A program made the translations under genes and the position numbers. Shown here one piece after another: positions 8,019 through 15,564 of a DNA stretch of 49,377 nucleotides; positions within the stretch are counted from its first letter, which is position 1; each line of letters opens with the position of its first letter. Source of the stretch: an uncultured Collinsella sp. GTDB taxonomy: Bacteria > Actinomycetota > Coriobacteriia > Coriobacteriales > Coriobacteriaceae. The DNA is taken from NCBI GenBank assembly GCA_902496945.1, contig CABVDE010000013.1, positions 1-49,377 on the forward strand. The letters are read 5' to 3'. The notes beneath the pieces are model-generated. The model was not told the origin of the DNA. It did no database searches and was given only the letters and a program-made list of their open reading frames with translations.

Positions 8019-10022
8019 GTGACCGAGGAGCTCAAAAAGCAAGGCGTCGCCGATGACGCCGTGGCCACAGGGGCTGTTGGGGAAACGGCAGTTGCGCCCG
8101 ACTTGGACGCCGCCGCCAAGGCAGCAGCCGAGCGCGATGCTCGCCGCCAGGCGCTCTACGAGGAAAACGAGCGTGCCGAGGACGAGCGCGCCCGCGCCGA
8201 GGCGGAGCGCATGCGCGACGTGGACGATGAGGACGAGAACGAGACGCCCCGCGACGCCTGGGCGACGGTGCGCCGCCTGTGGAGCGAGGCCGCCGGCGAC
8301 CACTGGCGTTTCTATTTCGTGTTTGCGAGCATCGTGTTCTACGTCATCTTTAACACCTCGGCGCCGGCTTACAGCGCCCGCGTGATCGATGAGCTGTGGG
8401 GGCACATGAAGCTGGCGTTTGCCAACAACACCACCTTCAGCATCACCTGGGAGAACTGTGGCAGGACCATTTTCATTTACTTTATGATCTGGACGGCCGC
8501 CGCCTCGTTCTACGCACTCCAGAGCTTTTTGATGTCAAGTGTTGCCGAGCGCCTCAACCTGCGTCTGCGCAACCGCATCGCTCAAAAGCTCAACCGTCTG
8601 CCGCTTGCCTACTTTGATGCCCACCGTCCCGGTGAGGTCGTTAGCCGTGCGACGAACGACCTGGACAAGATGTCCGAGAGCATGCAGCGCGGTCTGCTGC
8701 AGCTGCTGGTGTCGATCGGCACCGTGGTGGGCGCCGTGAGCGTCATGTTCGTATTCAGCGTGCCGCTCACGCTCGTCTTTCTGTTCTTTACGGCGCTGTC
8801 GCTACTGGTGACCAAGGTCGTGTCGCGCCGCACACACGATGTGACGGGCGAGCGCCAGGAGTGGGTGTCCAAGATTACGAGCGCGGTCGAGGAAGGCTAC
8901 TCGGGTCGTCTGGTAATTCGCGCGTTTAATCGCGAGCGTCAGAGTTCTGCCGAAGTGCATGAGGCTTCGAAGGAGCTGGCGCGCGTGAGCACCAAGGCTG
9001 ACTTTATGATCAATGCCGTCGGTCCCGCAGTGCGCTTTATCGGCCGCTTGGCGCAGATTGTAATTGCGCTCGTAGGGTGCAGCATGCTGGTTGCCGGCCA
9101 GATGACCGTCGGCGTGTTCCAGGCGTTCTTCCAGTTTATCTACGAGGCGTCCGAGCCCATGACGCAGCTGTCGTTTACCTTCAACTCGCTGCAGAGTGCG
9201 CTGGCGAGCGCTGAGCGCGTGTTCGACCTGCTCGACGAGCCCGAGATGGACGCCGATCCGCTGCCGGGCGAGGCGGCCTGCCTGCCGGGCCGCGCGGAGG
9301 GCCGCATTGCCTTTGAGCATGTGCGTTTTGGCTACACGCCCGATAAGCCGCTCATGCGCGACGTATCGTTTACCGCCGAGCCGGGTCAGAAGATCGCCGT
9401 GGTGGGAACCACGGGCGCGGGCAAGACCACGCTCATCAACCTGCTCATGCGCTTTTACGAGACCGACGGCGGTCGCATTACGCTCGACGGCGTGGATACG
9501 AGCCGCATGGACCGTGCCGAGCTGCGCCAGCAGTTTGGCATGGTGTTGCAGGACGCCTGGCTGTTTGACGGAACGATTGCCGAGAATATTGCCTATGGCT
9601 GCCCGGAGGCGACGCGCGAAGAGATCGTGGCGGCCGCCCGTGCTGCGCAGGTCGACTTCTTTGTGCGTACCATGCCGCAGGGCTACGACACGCGCGTGGC
9701 CAACGATGCCGAGAGTATCAGCCAGGGCCAGCGCCAGCTGCTGACCATCGCGCGCGTGCTGCTCAACAACCCGGCGATTCTCATTCTGGACGAGGCGACG
9801 TCGAGCGTGGATACGCGCACCGAGCTTGCCATCGGCCGTGCCATGGACGCACTCATGCGTGGGCGCACCAGTTTTGTGATCGCGCATCGCCTGTCGACGA
9901 TCGTGGATGCCGACCTGATTTTGGTCATGGATCACGGCACCATCATCGAGCAGGGCACGCATAAGGAGCTGCTGGCGGCAGAAGGTGCCTACGCCGACCT
10001 CTATCTGAGCCAGTTCGCATAA
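8019..10022 (+). CDS. ABC exporter half, canonical-ATPase subunit
   Basis: 667 residues. Starts at GTG 8019 behind GGGAGGTGAG; GTG 8010 is the in-frame alternative. An unusually long, highly charged N-terminal extension (about 85 residues, rich in Ala, Glu, Arg and Asp, likely coiled coil) precedes the first membrane helix. The ATPase domain has Walker A VGTTGAGKTT (about 459-468), a variant signature SISQGQRQL (SQGQ instead of SGGQ, near 566) and Walker B ILILDEATSSVD with the catalytic Glu (near 588). It should supply the working Walker site opposite the SGGQ of its partner. A GTGACAAAGGGACAGTCCC repeat and a terminator follow. Confidence 0.92.
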   Translation: MTEELKKQGVADDAVATGAVGETAVAPDLDAAAKAAAERDARRQALYEENERAEDERARAEAERMRDVDDEDENETPRDAWATVRRLWSEAAGDHWRFYFVFASIVFYVIFNTSAPAYSARVIDELWGHMKLAFANNTTFSITWENCGRTIFIYFMIWTAAASFYALQSFLMSSVAERLNLRLRNRIAQKLNRLPLAYFDAHRPGEVVSRATNDLDKMSESMQRGLLQLLVSIGTVVGAVSVMFVFSVPLTLVFLFFTALSLLVTKVVSRRTHDVTGERQEWVSKITSAVEEGYSGRLVIRAFNRERQSSAEVHEASKELARVSTKADFMINAVGPAVRFIGRLAQIVIALVGCSMLVAGQMTVGVFQAFFQFIYEASEPMTQLSFTFNSLQSALASAERVFDLLDEPEMDADPLPGEAACLPGRAEGRIAFEHVRFGYTPDKPLMRDVSFTAEPGQKIAVVGTTGAGKTTLINLLMRFYETDGGRITLDGVDTSRMDRAELRQQFGMVLQDAWLFDGTIAENIAYGCPEATREEIVAAARAAQVDFFVRTMPQGYDTRVANDAESISQGQRQLLTIARVLLNNPAILILDEATSSVDTRTELAIGRAMDALMRGRTSFVIAHRLSTIVDADLILVMDHGTIIEQGTHKELLAAEGAYADLYLSQFA

Positions 10023-10023
10023 G

Positions 10024-10053
10024 GTGACAAAGGGACAGTCCCTTTTTTCACAT
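10024..10053. repeat. GGGACAGTCCC palindromic repeat, copy 1
   Basis: GTGACAAAGGGAC, a central A, then GTCCCTTTTTTCAC forms an imperfect palindrome beginning one base after the ABC stop codon. The same core occurs at 27461-27495 and 44799-44829. The T-run here could also make it a terminator. Confidence 0.75.
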
Positions 10054-10062
10054 CAAAGAGCA

Positions 10063-10097
10063 GGCGCGCCGGGGATGAATTCCCCGGCGCGCCTTTT
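10063..10097. terminator. Terminator between convergent ABC and cysE genes
   Basis: GGCGCGCCGGGGA (10063-10075) pairs perfectly with 10081-10093 across a short loop and is followed by TTTTG. It serves the plus-strand ABC operon; the A-rich flank on the other side (CAAAGAG) makes weaker use by cysE possible. Confidence 0.85.
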
Positions 10098-10128
10098 GTG
10101 CTGGTATTGGTTGGTGCTGCCCGCGACT

Positions 10129-10833
10129 CTAGCGCTCGTCCATGAGCTTGGCGACGAGGGCTTTAAGCTCGGCCACCTCTTGCTCGAGCTCCTTGACGCG
10201 GCGGGCGTTCTCGGCGATGCCCTGGCGGTTGAGGGCACTCTGCTCGGCGGCGTCGTCGGGCATGTACTCGCGATGCTGCTTGGCGTCGAAGCTTTCCTCG
10301 AACACGCGGCAGCCGTTGCGCTTGATGATGCGCCCGGGCACGCCCACGACGGTGCAGTTGTCGGGCACGTCCTTGACGACGACCGAGTTGCCGCCGATCT
10401 TGACGTTGTTGCCGATGCGGATGTTGCCGAGTACCTTGGCACCCGTGCCCACGGTGACGTTGTTGCCGAGCGTGGGGTGGCGCTTGCCGGTTTCGTTGCC
10501 GGTGCCGCCGAGCGTGACGCCCTGGTAGAGCACGCAGTTGTCGCCCACGATGGTGGTTTCGCCGATGACGACGCCCATGGCATGATCGATAAAGAAGTGC
10601 TTGCCGATCTGCGCAGCGGGGTGAATCTCAACGCCGGTGATGTGGCGGGTGAGCTGTGAGAGCACGCGGGCGAGCGAGCGATGGCCATGTTCCCAGAGCC
10701 AGTGCTCGGGCACGTGGTTCCATTTGGCGTGCAGGCCGGGGTAGGACAGGAAGATGACCAAGGCATTTTGCGCCGCGGGGTCCTGCGCCTGGACGGTCTT
10801 GATGTCCTCACGAATGGTGTTGATAAAGCTCAC
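10129..10833 (-). CDS. cysE: Serine O-acetyltransferase
   Basis: 234 residues. Transfers acetyl from acetyl-CoA to serine, the first step of cysteine synthesis. The left-handed beta-helix of hexapeptide repeats runs from about 65 to 185. It includes the catalytic Asp83-His84 in FFIDHAMGVVIGET and the CoA-binding GGTGNETGKRHPT loop. It is of the short bacterial type (EpsC/CysE), with a C-terminal coiled coil (about 205-234) in place of the extended tail. The start is GTG 10833 with GGGAGGG upstream. It is monocistronic and convergent with the ABC operon. Confidence 0.93.
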   Translation of the reverse strand: MSFINTIREDIKTVQAQDPAAQNALVIFLSYPGLHAKWNHVPEHWLWEHGHRSLARVLSQLTRHITGVEIHPAAQIGKHFFIDHAMGVVIGETTIVGDNCVLYQGVTLGGTGNETGKRHPTLGNNVTVGTGAKVLGNIRIGNNVKIGGNSVVVKDVPDNCTVVGVPGRIIKRNGCRVFEESFDAKQHREYMPDDAAEQSALNRQGIAENARRVKELEQEVAELKALVAKLMDER

Positions 10834-11057
10834 CGGCCGCCCTCCCTTAGCGCCGTGACAATGCGATTCAATAAAGTATAGCTATTCGCTAGGGATTAGG
10901 AAGGGCAATCTTGCTTTGCTCTAGGTGACAAGTGTCAGTTATGCAAACTTACTGGTAATGAAGTAAGACTTTTGAGAGGTTTGGTCCGTGCTCGCGCTGC
11001 AACCGTATACTGGTCAACCTGGACGTGTCCGCGCCCGCAACTGAGAGGTTTTACTTC

Positions 11058-11705
11058 ATGGGTTTCATCAATTTTATTGCCGAGCTGCTTAAGGACCCGC
11101 GCACCGCGATTGCCAGCTGGATTGCCGCCGGTCCGCTTATGGCCTACGGCTGCGTGTTCCTGATTATCTTTATCGAGACGGGCGTGGTGTTCTTCCCGTT
11201 CCTTCCCGGCGATTCGCTGCTGTTCGCCTCGGGCTTCTTCGCCCACAACGGTGGTTTTAACATCGTGGCGCTTTTGGCCACTGCATGGGTTGCCGCCATC
11301 CTGGGCGATCAGTGCAACTTTATGATCGGCCATTTCTTCGGTCGCAAGATCATCGCCTCGGGCAAGGTGAAGGCCATGACGCCCGAGCGCATCAAAAAGT
11401 CCGAGGACTTCCTGGACAAGTGGGGTCACCTGGCCATCTTCCTCGGTCGCTTCTTCCCGTTCATCCGCACCTTTGTGCCCTTTATCGCCGGCATGGGCGG
11501 TATGCACTGGCGCAACTTTGTCATCTTTAACGTACTGGGTGGCATTACCTGGTCGACGGTCTTTACGCTGCTGGGCTACTTCTTTGGCGGCATCCCCTTT
11601 GTGCAGGAGCACTTTGAGCTGCTGATTGTGGGCATCGTCGCTGTGTCGATCATTCCGACCGTGGTCGGCCTGGTCAAGTCCAAGCTCGGTAAAAAGAACG
11701 CCTAG
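11058..11705 (+). CDS. DedA family membrane protein (VTT domain)
   Basis: 215 residues with about five to six hydrophobic segments. It carries the DedA hallmarks: FLPGDSLLFASGFFA (about 48-62) and GRFFPFIRTFVPFIAGMGGM, whose G-R-F-x-P-x-x-R motif is conserved in DedA flippases. The family moves undecaprenyl phosphate or phosphatidylethanolamine across the membrane; which lipid applies here is not visible. The ATG at 11058 follows GAGAGG by nine bases; an upstream GTG at 11025 has no ribosome binding site. A terminator follows at 11734-11768. The palindrome TGACAAGTGTCA (10926-10937) lies in the promoter region. Confidence 0.92.
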   Translation: MGFINFIAELLKDPRTAIASWIAAGPLMAYGCVFLIIFIETGVVFFPFLPGDSLLFASGFFAHNGGFNIVALLATAWVAAILGDQCNFMIGHFFGRKIIASGKVKAMTPERIKKSEDFLDKWGHLAIFLGRFFPFIRTFVPFIAGMGGMHWRNFVIFNVLGGITWSTVFTLLGYFFGGIPFVQEHFELLIVGIVAVSIIPTVVGLVKSKLGKKNA

Positions 11706-11733
11706 TCCGAGCTTGTTTTCGGACGTTAATTTC

Positions 11734-11768
11734 AAGGCCCGTCATCGGATTCGATGGCGGGCCTTTTG
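11734..11768. terminator. Rho-independent terminator
   Basis: AAGGCCCGTCATCG (11734-11747) pairs with 11752-11765, with one mismatch, and is followed by TTTTG. It ends the DedA gene. Confidence 0.85.
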
Positions 11769-11994
11769 TGTTGAAGGCAAATGAAAATACTTTACTTAGT
11801 TAAAGAATAACGTTTTATCTTATGCGTGTGGGGAGTACAATCTCCTGCATGCGAATCGACGCGCCATCGGCTTTGATGCCGTCCGCGTGTCCTGCTCGGC
11901 TCTACGCTCCGAGCATGCGACGTTGCGACGCGGCCGGCTTCGGTCCTTGCGTGCAGGTTCGCGAGTATGCAACCGTGTATGTAAGGAGCGACAT

Positions 11995-13047
11995 ATGACT
12001 GTCGAGAAGAAGGATATCGATTGGGGTAGCCTCGGCTTTGGCTACATGAAGACCGATTACAGCTACGAGGCTCACTGGAAAGACGGCGAGTGGGACGAGG
12101 GCGGTCTTACCACCGACCACACCATGCACGTCTCCGAGTGCGGCGGCATCTTCCATTACTGCCAGGAGGTCTTTGAGGGCCTGAAGGCTTACACCGCCGA
12201 GGACGGCAGCATCGTCTGCTTCCGCCCCGACATGAACGCCGAGCGTATGTACAACTCCGCCGAGCGCCTGGAGATGCCCCCGTTCCCCAAGGACAAGTTT
12301 GTCGAGGCCGTCAAGCAGGTCGTTTCTGCCAACGCCGCTTGGGTTCCGCCCTTCGGCTCTGGCGCGACCCTGTACGTGCGTCCGTTTATGATCGGCTCCG
12401 GTGACGTGATCGGCGTGGCTCCTGCTCCTGAGTACACGTTCCGCATTCTCGTGACCCCGGTCGGTCCGTACTTCAAGGGTGGCCTCAAGCCCGTTAAGCT
12501 GCGCGTTTCTGAGTATGACCGCGCCGCACCGCACGGCACCGGTAACATCAAGGCCGGCCTCAACTACGCCATGTCCCTCAAGCCCACGATGGAGGCCCAC
12601 CGCGAGGGCTATGCCGAGAACCTGTATCTCGACTCCGAGTCCCGCACCTATGTCGAGGAGACCGGCGGCGCGAACGTCCTGTTCGTGAAGGAGGACGGCA
12701 ACCTCGTCGTTCCCCAGTCGCACACCGACTCCATCCTGCCCTCCATCACCCGTCGTTCGCTCGTTCAGGTTGCTCAGGACCTGGGCATGACCGTCGACCA
12801 GCGTCCCGTCGAGTGGGCCGAGGTCAAGGCCGGCACCTTTGTTGAGTGCGGCCTGTGCGGCACCGCTGCTGTCATCTCCCCGGTGGGCGAGATTGACAAC
12901 AAGGTCTATGGCGCCGACGAGACCGTGACCTTCCCGGCTGGCTACACCGAGATTGGTCCTGTGATGAAGAAGCTCCGCGAGACCCTGACGGGCATCCAGT
13001 CTGGTGCTGTTGAGGATAAGCACGACTGGGTCTATACCGTCGCGTAA
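11995..13047 (+). CDS. ilvE: Branched-chain amino acid aminotransferase
   Basis: 350 residues, class IV PLP enzyme that interconverts Leu, Ile and Val with their 2-oxo acids using 2-oxoglutarate/glutamate. The PLP lysine is Lys186 in GTGNIKAGLNYA. Other hallmarks are the YVEETGGANVLFV segment (about 217-229) and the C-terminal ECGLCGTAAVISPVG phosphate-binding region. The length fits the type found in actinobacteria and eukaryotes (about 350-365). The ATG at 11995 follows TAAGGAGCG. No T-box or valine/leucine-rich leader is evident in the 226-base leader. A possible promoter is TTTACT-N17-TTTATC (11791-11819). Confidence 0.95.
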   Translation: MTVEKKDIDWGSLGFGYMKTDYSYEAHWKDGEWDEGGLTTDHTMHVSECGGIFHYCQEVFEGLKAYTAEDGSIVCFRPDMNAERMYNSAERLEMPPFPKDKFVEAVKQVVSANAAWVPPFGSGATLYVRPFMIGSGDVIGVAPAPEYTFRILVTPVGPYFKGGLKPVKLRVSEYDRAAPHGTGNIKAGLNYAMSLKPTMEAHREGYAENLYLDSESRTYVEETGGANVLFVKEDGNLVVPQSHTDSILPSITRRSLVQVAQDLGMTVDQRPVEWAEVKAGTFVECGLCGTAAVISPVGEIDNKVYGADETVTFPAGYTEIGPVMKKLRETLTGIQSGAVEDKHDWVYTVA

Positions 13048-13064
13048 CCTGCCTTACCTGTCCG

Positions 13065-13187
13065 GCCCGAGGGCAACCTACCTTTCCGGCGCGTCCTCGG
13101 ACATGAAAGAACCCCCGCTGCGCACTTCGTGCGGCGGGGGTTCTTTCGTCCTGCGGAGTGCGCCGGAAAGGTAGGTTGCCCTCGGGC
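13065..13187. repeat. 28-bp perfect inverted repeat enclosing a terminator
   Basis: The arm at 13065-13092 (begins GCCCGAGGGCAACCTACC) is the exact reverse complement of 13160-13187. The terminator hairpin at 13106-13146 lies between the arms. Folded, the RNA would form a long outer stem topped by the terminator stem. A similar layout occurs at 23927-24032. Confidence 0.85.
13106..13146. terminator. Rho-independent terminator of ilvE
   Basis: AAAGAACCCCCGC pairs with GCGGGGGTTCTTT, with an inner CGCAC-TTC-GTGCG stem. It has T residues on one side and A residues on the other, so it can work in both directions, for ilvE and for the minus-strand gene at 13269. Confidence 0.85.
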
Positions 13188-13268
13188 CTGCGTGACCTTG
13201 GCATTGTCACAACAGGGAATAAATAATCTGAATAAAGATGGTGCGCGGCCTTTTGGCCGCGCTATTTG

Positions 13269-13685
13269 TTAATGGGAGGCTAGGGCTTTGCCGTAGTTGC
13301 AGCCGAAGAGGAGGCCGGCTAGGAGCAGGGAGGCGCCCAGGCCCGTGTAGAAGACGGCGATGAAACGGTCGGGGGCGATGCCGCTCGAGCGTAGCGCGAT
13401 GCCGCCGGCCATCATAAAGGCCATGGTGGCGAAGGACTTGGCATCAAAGAACTTGAGGAAGAAATGGCGCTCTTCCTCGTAGGCGCCGATCCTGGCCGAG
13501 TGCTTTTTGACCAACTTGCCAAAGATGAAAACCTGGAAGACGGTAAAGACGACTAGGGATAGCAGGTAATTCAGTATTCCCAAGTAATCGGGATAAGCCA
13601 GAATGCCGATACGCAGGATATTAAATCCGGCGGCACTCCATACCAGGCAGGCGATCAGTAGCAGCGTGTCGCGTTTCACTTTCAT
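13269..13685 (-). CDS. Small polytopic membrane protein of unknown function
   Basis: 138 residues with about four hydrophobic segments (near 7-25, 36-57, 85-100 and 110-128) and a basic/acidic loop (KKHSARIGAYEEERHFF) in the middle. Family not recognised. The ATG at 13685 has AAGGAG seven bases upstream. The palindrome TGAACAATGTTCA lies just before the ribosome binding site, identical in its arms to the operator in front of the TetR gene at 22550. This suggests control by that distant TetR protein. Confidence 0.75.
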   Translation of the reverse strand: MKVKRDTLLLIACLVWSAAGFNILRIGILAYPDYLGILNYLLSLVVFTVFQVFIFGKLVKKHSARIGAYEEERHFFLKFFDAKSFATMAFMMAGGIALRSSGIAPDRFIAVFYTGLGASLLLAGLLFGCNYGKALASH

Positions 13686-13700
13686 ATGTAAGCTCCTTAA

Positions 13701-13713
13701 TGAACAATGTTCA
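13701..13713. promoter_or_regulatory. TGAACA-N-TGTTCA operator, copy 1
   Basis: Perfect 6-bp arms around one central base. It lies between a plausible minus-strand -10 (TATACA, 13730-13725) and the ribosome binding site of the gene ending at 13269, so a bound repressor would block early transcription. It matches the sites at 22521-22533 and 23147-23159. Confidence 0.65.
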
Positions 13714-14001
13714 GTTTGAAGGATTGTATAGCCCATGCCGGCTTCGGGCAACGGCGGCATATCTCTTTCAAATTACTTTGGGAGCCACGCTCTAAAAGGA
13801 AAAGAGGTTTTGGTTTAGATGATCTTTCGCAGCTTGGGCGAAAGGGCGTCACTCTTGGGCGAAAGGGCCCGTTCGTTTTGCTTCGCACCACGTGGGTATC
13901 CGCTGCCTTACGCCCTTGCTGCGGCACTCGAAGCATCCGGGTATGTTGAATACTCCCAAAAATGCACGGCGCCTAGGGGGATCTTCGCGAAAAAGGAAAG
14001 C
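13714..14001. other. Intergenic region without a gene
   Basis: No convincing gene. Contents: a minus-strand promoter near 13725-13751 (TTGCCC and TATACA, 15-base spacer), and a 15-bp direct repeat CTTGGGCGAAAGGGC at 13833-13847 and 13854-13868, 21 bp apart. Reading frames across it are short and lack ribosome binding sites. Confidence 0.6.
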
Positions 14002-14030
14002 GCCCCGTCGAAGTATGTATTCGACGGGGC
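14002..14030. terminator. Terminator of lemA
   Basis: GCCCCGTCGAA (14002-14012) pairs perfectly with 14020-14030. On the minus strand it is followed by CGCTTTCCTTTTTC. It lies 42 bases after the lemA stop. Confidence 0.8.
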
Positions 14031-14071
14031 GGTTTATGCATTTATCCGATTAAGGATGTGCTGCTAACCTG

Positions 14072-14623
14072 CTAGAACTTAACGGTCGGGGCTTGGCGAG
14101 CTGCTTCGGCGGCCTCGAAGCCCTGGCGCTCCTTAAACTGGAAGATGCCGGCAAAGATGACGGCCGGGAACGTTTGAATGGCGTTGTTGTAGCTGAGCAC
14201 GCAGTCGTTGTAGCTTTGGCGCGCATAGCTAATCTTGTTCTCGGTATCCTCGAGCGATGCCTGGAGCTGCGTAAAGTTGGTGTTTGCCTTAAGATCGGGA
14301 TAGGCCTCGGCCACGGCGAAGAGCTGGCGCAGTGCTCCGGTCAGCACGTTGTCCGCTTCCATCTTGGCCTCGGGCGTGGTAGCGCTCACAGCGGTGTTGC
14401 GCGCGCTAATCACGGCGGAGAGCGTCTCCTGCTCGTGCTTGGCGTAGCCCTTGACGGTCTCGACCAGGTTGGGGATCAGGTCGTTGCGGCGCTGCAGCTG
14501 CGTGTCGATGTTCTGCCAAGCGTTATCGATGCGGTTGCGCTTGGTAACCATGTTGTTGTAGATGCCGGCGATGGCGCAGACAATCACAACGACAACAACG
14601 ATACCGATGATGATGGTAGCCAT
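14072..14623 (-). CDS. lemA: LemA family protein
   Basis: 183 residues. One N-terminal membrane helix (about 3-22, Ile/Val-rich) anchors a long helical domain. It carries the LemA signatures RIDNAWQNIDTQLQRRNDLIPNLVETVKGYA (broken here as RIDNAW and RRNDLIPNLVETVKGYA) and ISYARQSYNDCVLSYNNAIQ, and ends with the typical FxxA/FP segment. The function of LemA proteins is not established; they are usually membrane-anchored with the coiled domain outside. GGAGAC lies six bases before the ATG at 14623. It is monocistronic with its own terminator. Confidence 0.93.
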   Translation of the reverse strand: MATIIIGIVVVVVIVCAIAGIYNNMVTKRNRIDNAWQNIDTQLQRRNDLIPNLVETVKGYAKHEQETLSAVISARNTAVSATTPEAKMEADNVLTGALRQLFAVAEAYPDLKANTNFTQLQASLEDTENKISYARQSYNDCVLSYNNAIQTFPAVIFAGIFQFKERQGFEAAEAARQAPTVKF

Positions 14624-14829
14624 GATGTCTCCGTTTCGAATGGCCGCGGCGGCATGCGCCAGCTGCCGTTGGTGTAACGCTTCTAGTATACCCGCAACCG
14701 TTGACGGTGCCGAACTTTCCGGTAAGCGTTATGTTTCCACCAAGGTGGGGCGACCGCGCGGAGAATGGGCAGTACAGGTGTAAGATATGCGACAGATTGA
14801 TGGGTGTTGTCTTTTCCTTGAGGAGGGCG

Positions 14830-15420
14830 ATGCGGATGGACCTTCGCATCAAGAAAACCTATCGGGCCCTGTTTAATGCCTTTACCGAGCTGCTCGAAGA
14901 GTACCGTTTTGAGGACCTGACGGTCGCCATGCTGTGCGAGCGCGCCATGATTCGCCGCACAACGTTCTACAAGCACTTTCGCGATAAGAACGACTACTTT
15001 GCTTTCTATATCGATGCGCTCATGTCGGGGCTGCCGCAAAAGCGGGCCGATGCGAACGGCATGGAGGGGGCCGAGGACGTACGTGCGCTGCGCCACGAGG
15101 TTTTTGCCGATGCCATGAACATGGTTCTGGCGCACGAGCAGCTCATGGACAACATTTTGGCGAGCAGCATGTCGGGTATGTTGACCAGCATGATTTGCGA
15201 CCGCATCGCGCGGTCCATTCGCGAGCGCGTGATGAGCGCGCTTGACGAGGACGAGCTTGCGCCCGTATCGCTCGAGACGACGTCTGAGTTTGTCGCCGGT
15301 GGCATTATCCGGCTCTTTACTATGTGGTGGGAATCGGGCCACGCCCTTGAGCGCCGATCCGAGTTCGCCAACGTGGTCGATGCCCTGTTCGAGCGGACCA
15401 TGACGCCGGTAAAGCGATAA
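14830..15420 (+). CDS. TetR/AcrR family transcriptional regulator
   Basis: 196 residues. The N-terminal TetR HTH spans about 8-55 (KKTYRALFNAFTELLEEY, then AMLCERAMIRRTTFYKHFRDK), with the classic TFYKHF recognition helix. The C-terminal domain resembles the TetR_C group often found in DhaS-like regulators. ATG 14830 is chosen because GAGGAGGG sits three to eight bases upstream; the longer reading from 14701 lacks a signal. No partner gene is adjacent on the same strand, since a tRNA lies opposite directly downstream. The target is unknown. Confidence 0.88.
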   Translation: MRMDLRIKKTYRALFNAFTELLEEYRFEDLTVAMLCERAMIRRTTFYKHFRDKNDYFAFYIDALMSGLPQKRADANGMEGAEDVRALRHEVFADAMNMVLAHEQLMDNILASSMSGMLTSMICDRIARSIRERVMSALDEDELAPVSLETTSEFVAGGIIRLFTMWWESGHALERRSEFANVVDALFERTMTPVKR

Positions 15421-15423
15421 AAG

Positions 15424-15513
15424 TGGCGGAGAGAGGGGGATTCGAACCCCCGGAACGCTCTCGCGCTCAACGGTTTTCAAGACCGCCGCATTCAACCGCT
15501 CTGCCATCTCTCC
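15424..15513 (-). tRNA. tRNA-Ser (anticodon TGA)
   Basis: Read on the minus strand: acceptor stem GGAGAGA/TCTCTCC, D-loop with GCAGAGCGG, anticodon loop CTTGAAA (anticodon TGA, serine UCA/UCN codons), the long variable arm expected for a class II tRNA, T-loop GGTTCGAATCC, discriminator G and an encoded CCA (15424-15426). Length is 90 nt with CCA. It lies opposite the flanking genes, just upstream of tadA. Confidence 0.97.
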
Positions 15514-15564
15514 GTGAGTCGTAATGATAGCATCGTTTTGAATTTGCAACAGGGAAGGCGAACG

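Noticed and set aside
11769..11994. Possible T-box or attenuator before ilvE
   Set aside because: No T-box bulge sequence, no specifier stem and no terminator/antiterminator pair were seen.
11822..11998. 58-codon frame ending in an ATGA overlap with ilvE
   Set aside because: It has no ribosome binding site and an Arg/Cys-rich composition without Leu/Ile/Val runs, and such frames are common in this GC-rich DNA. Not reported as a leader gene.
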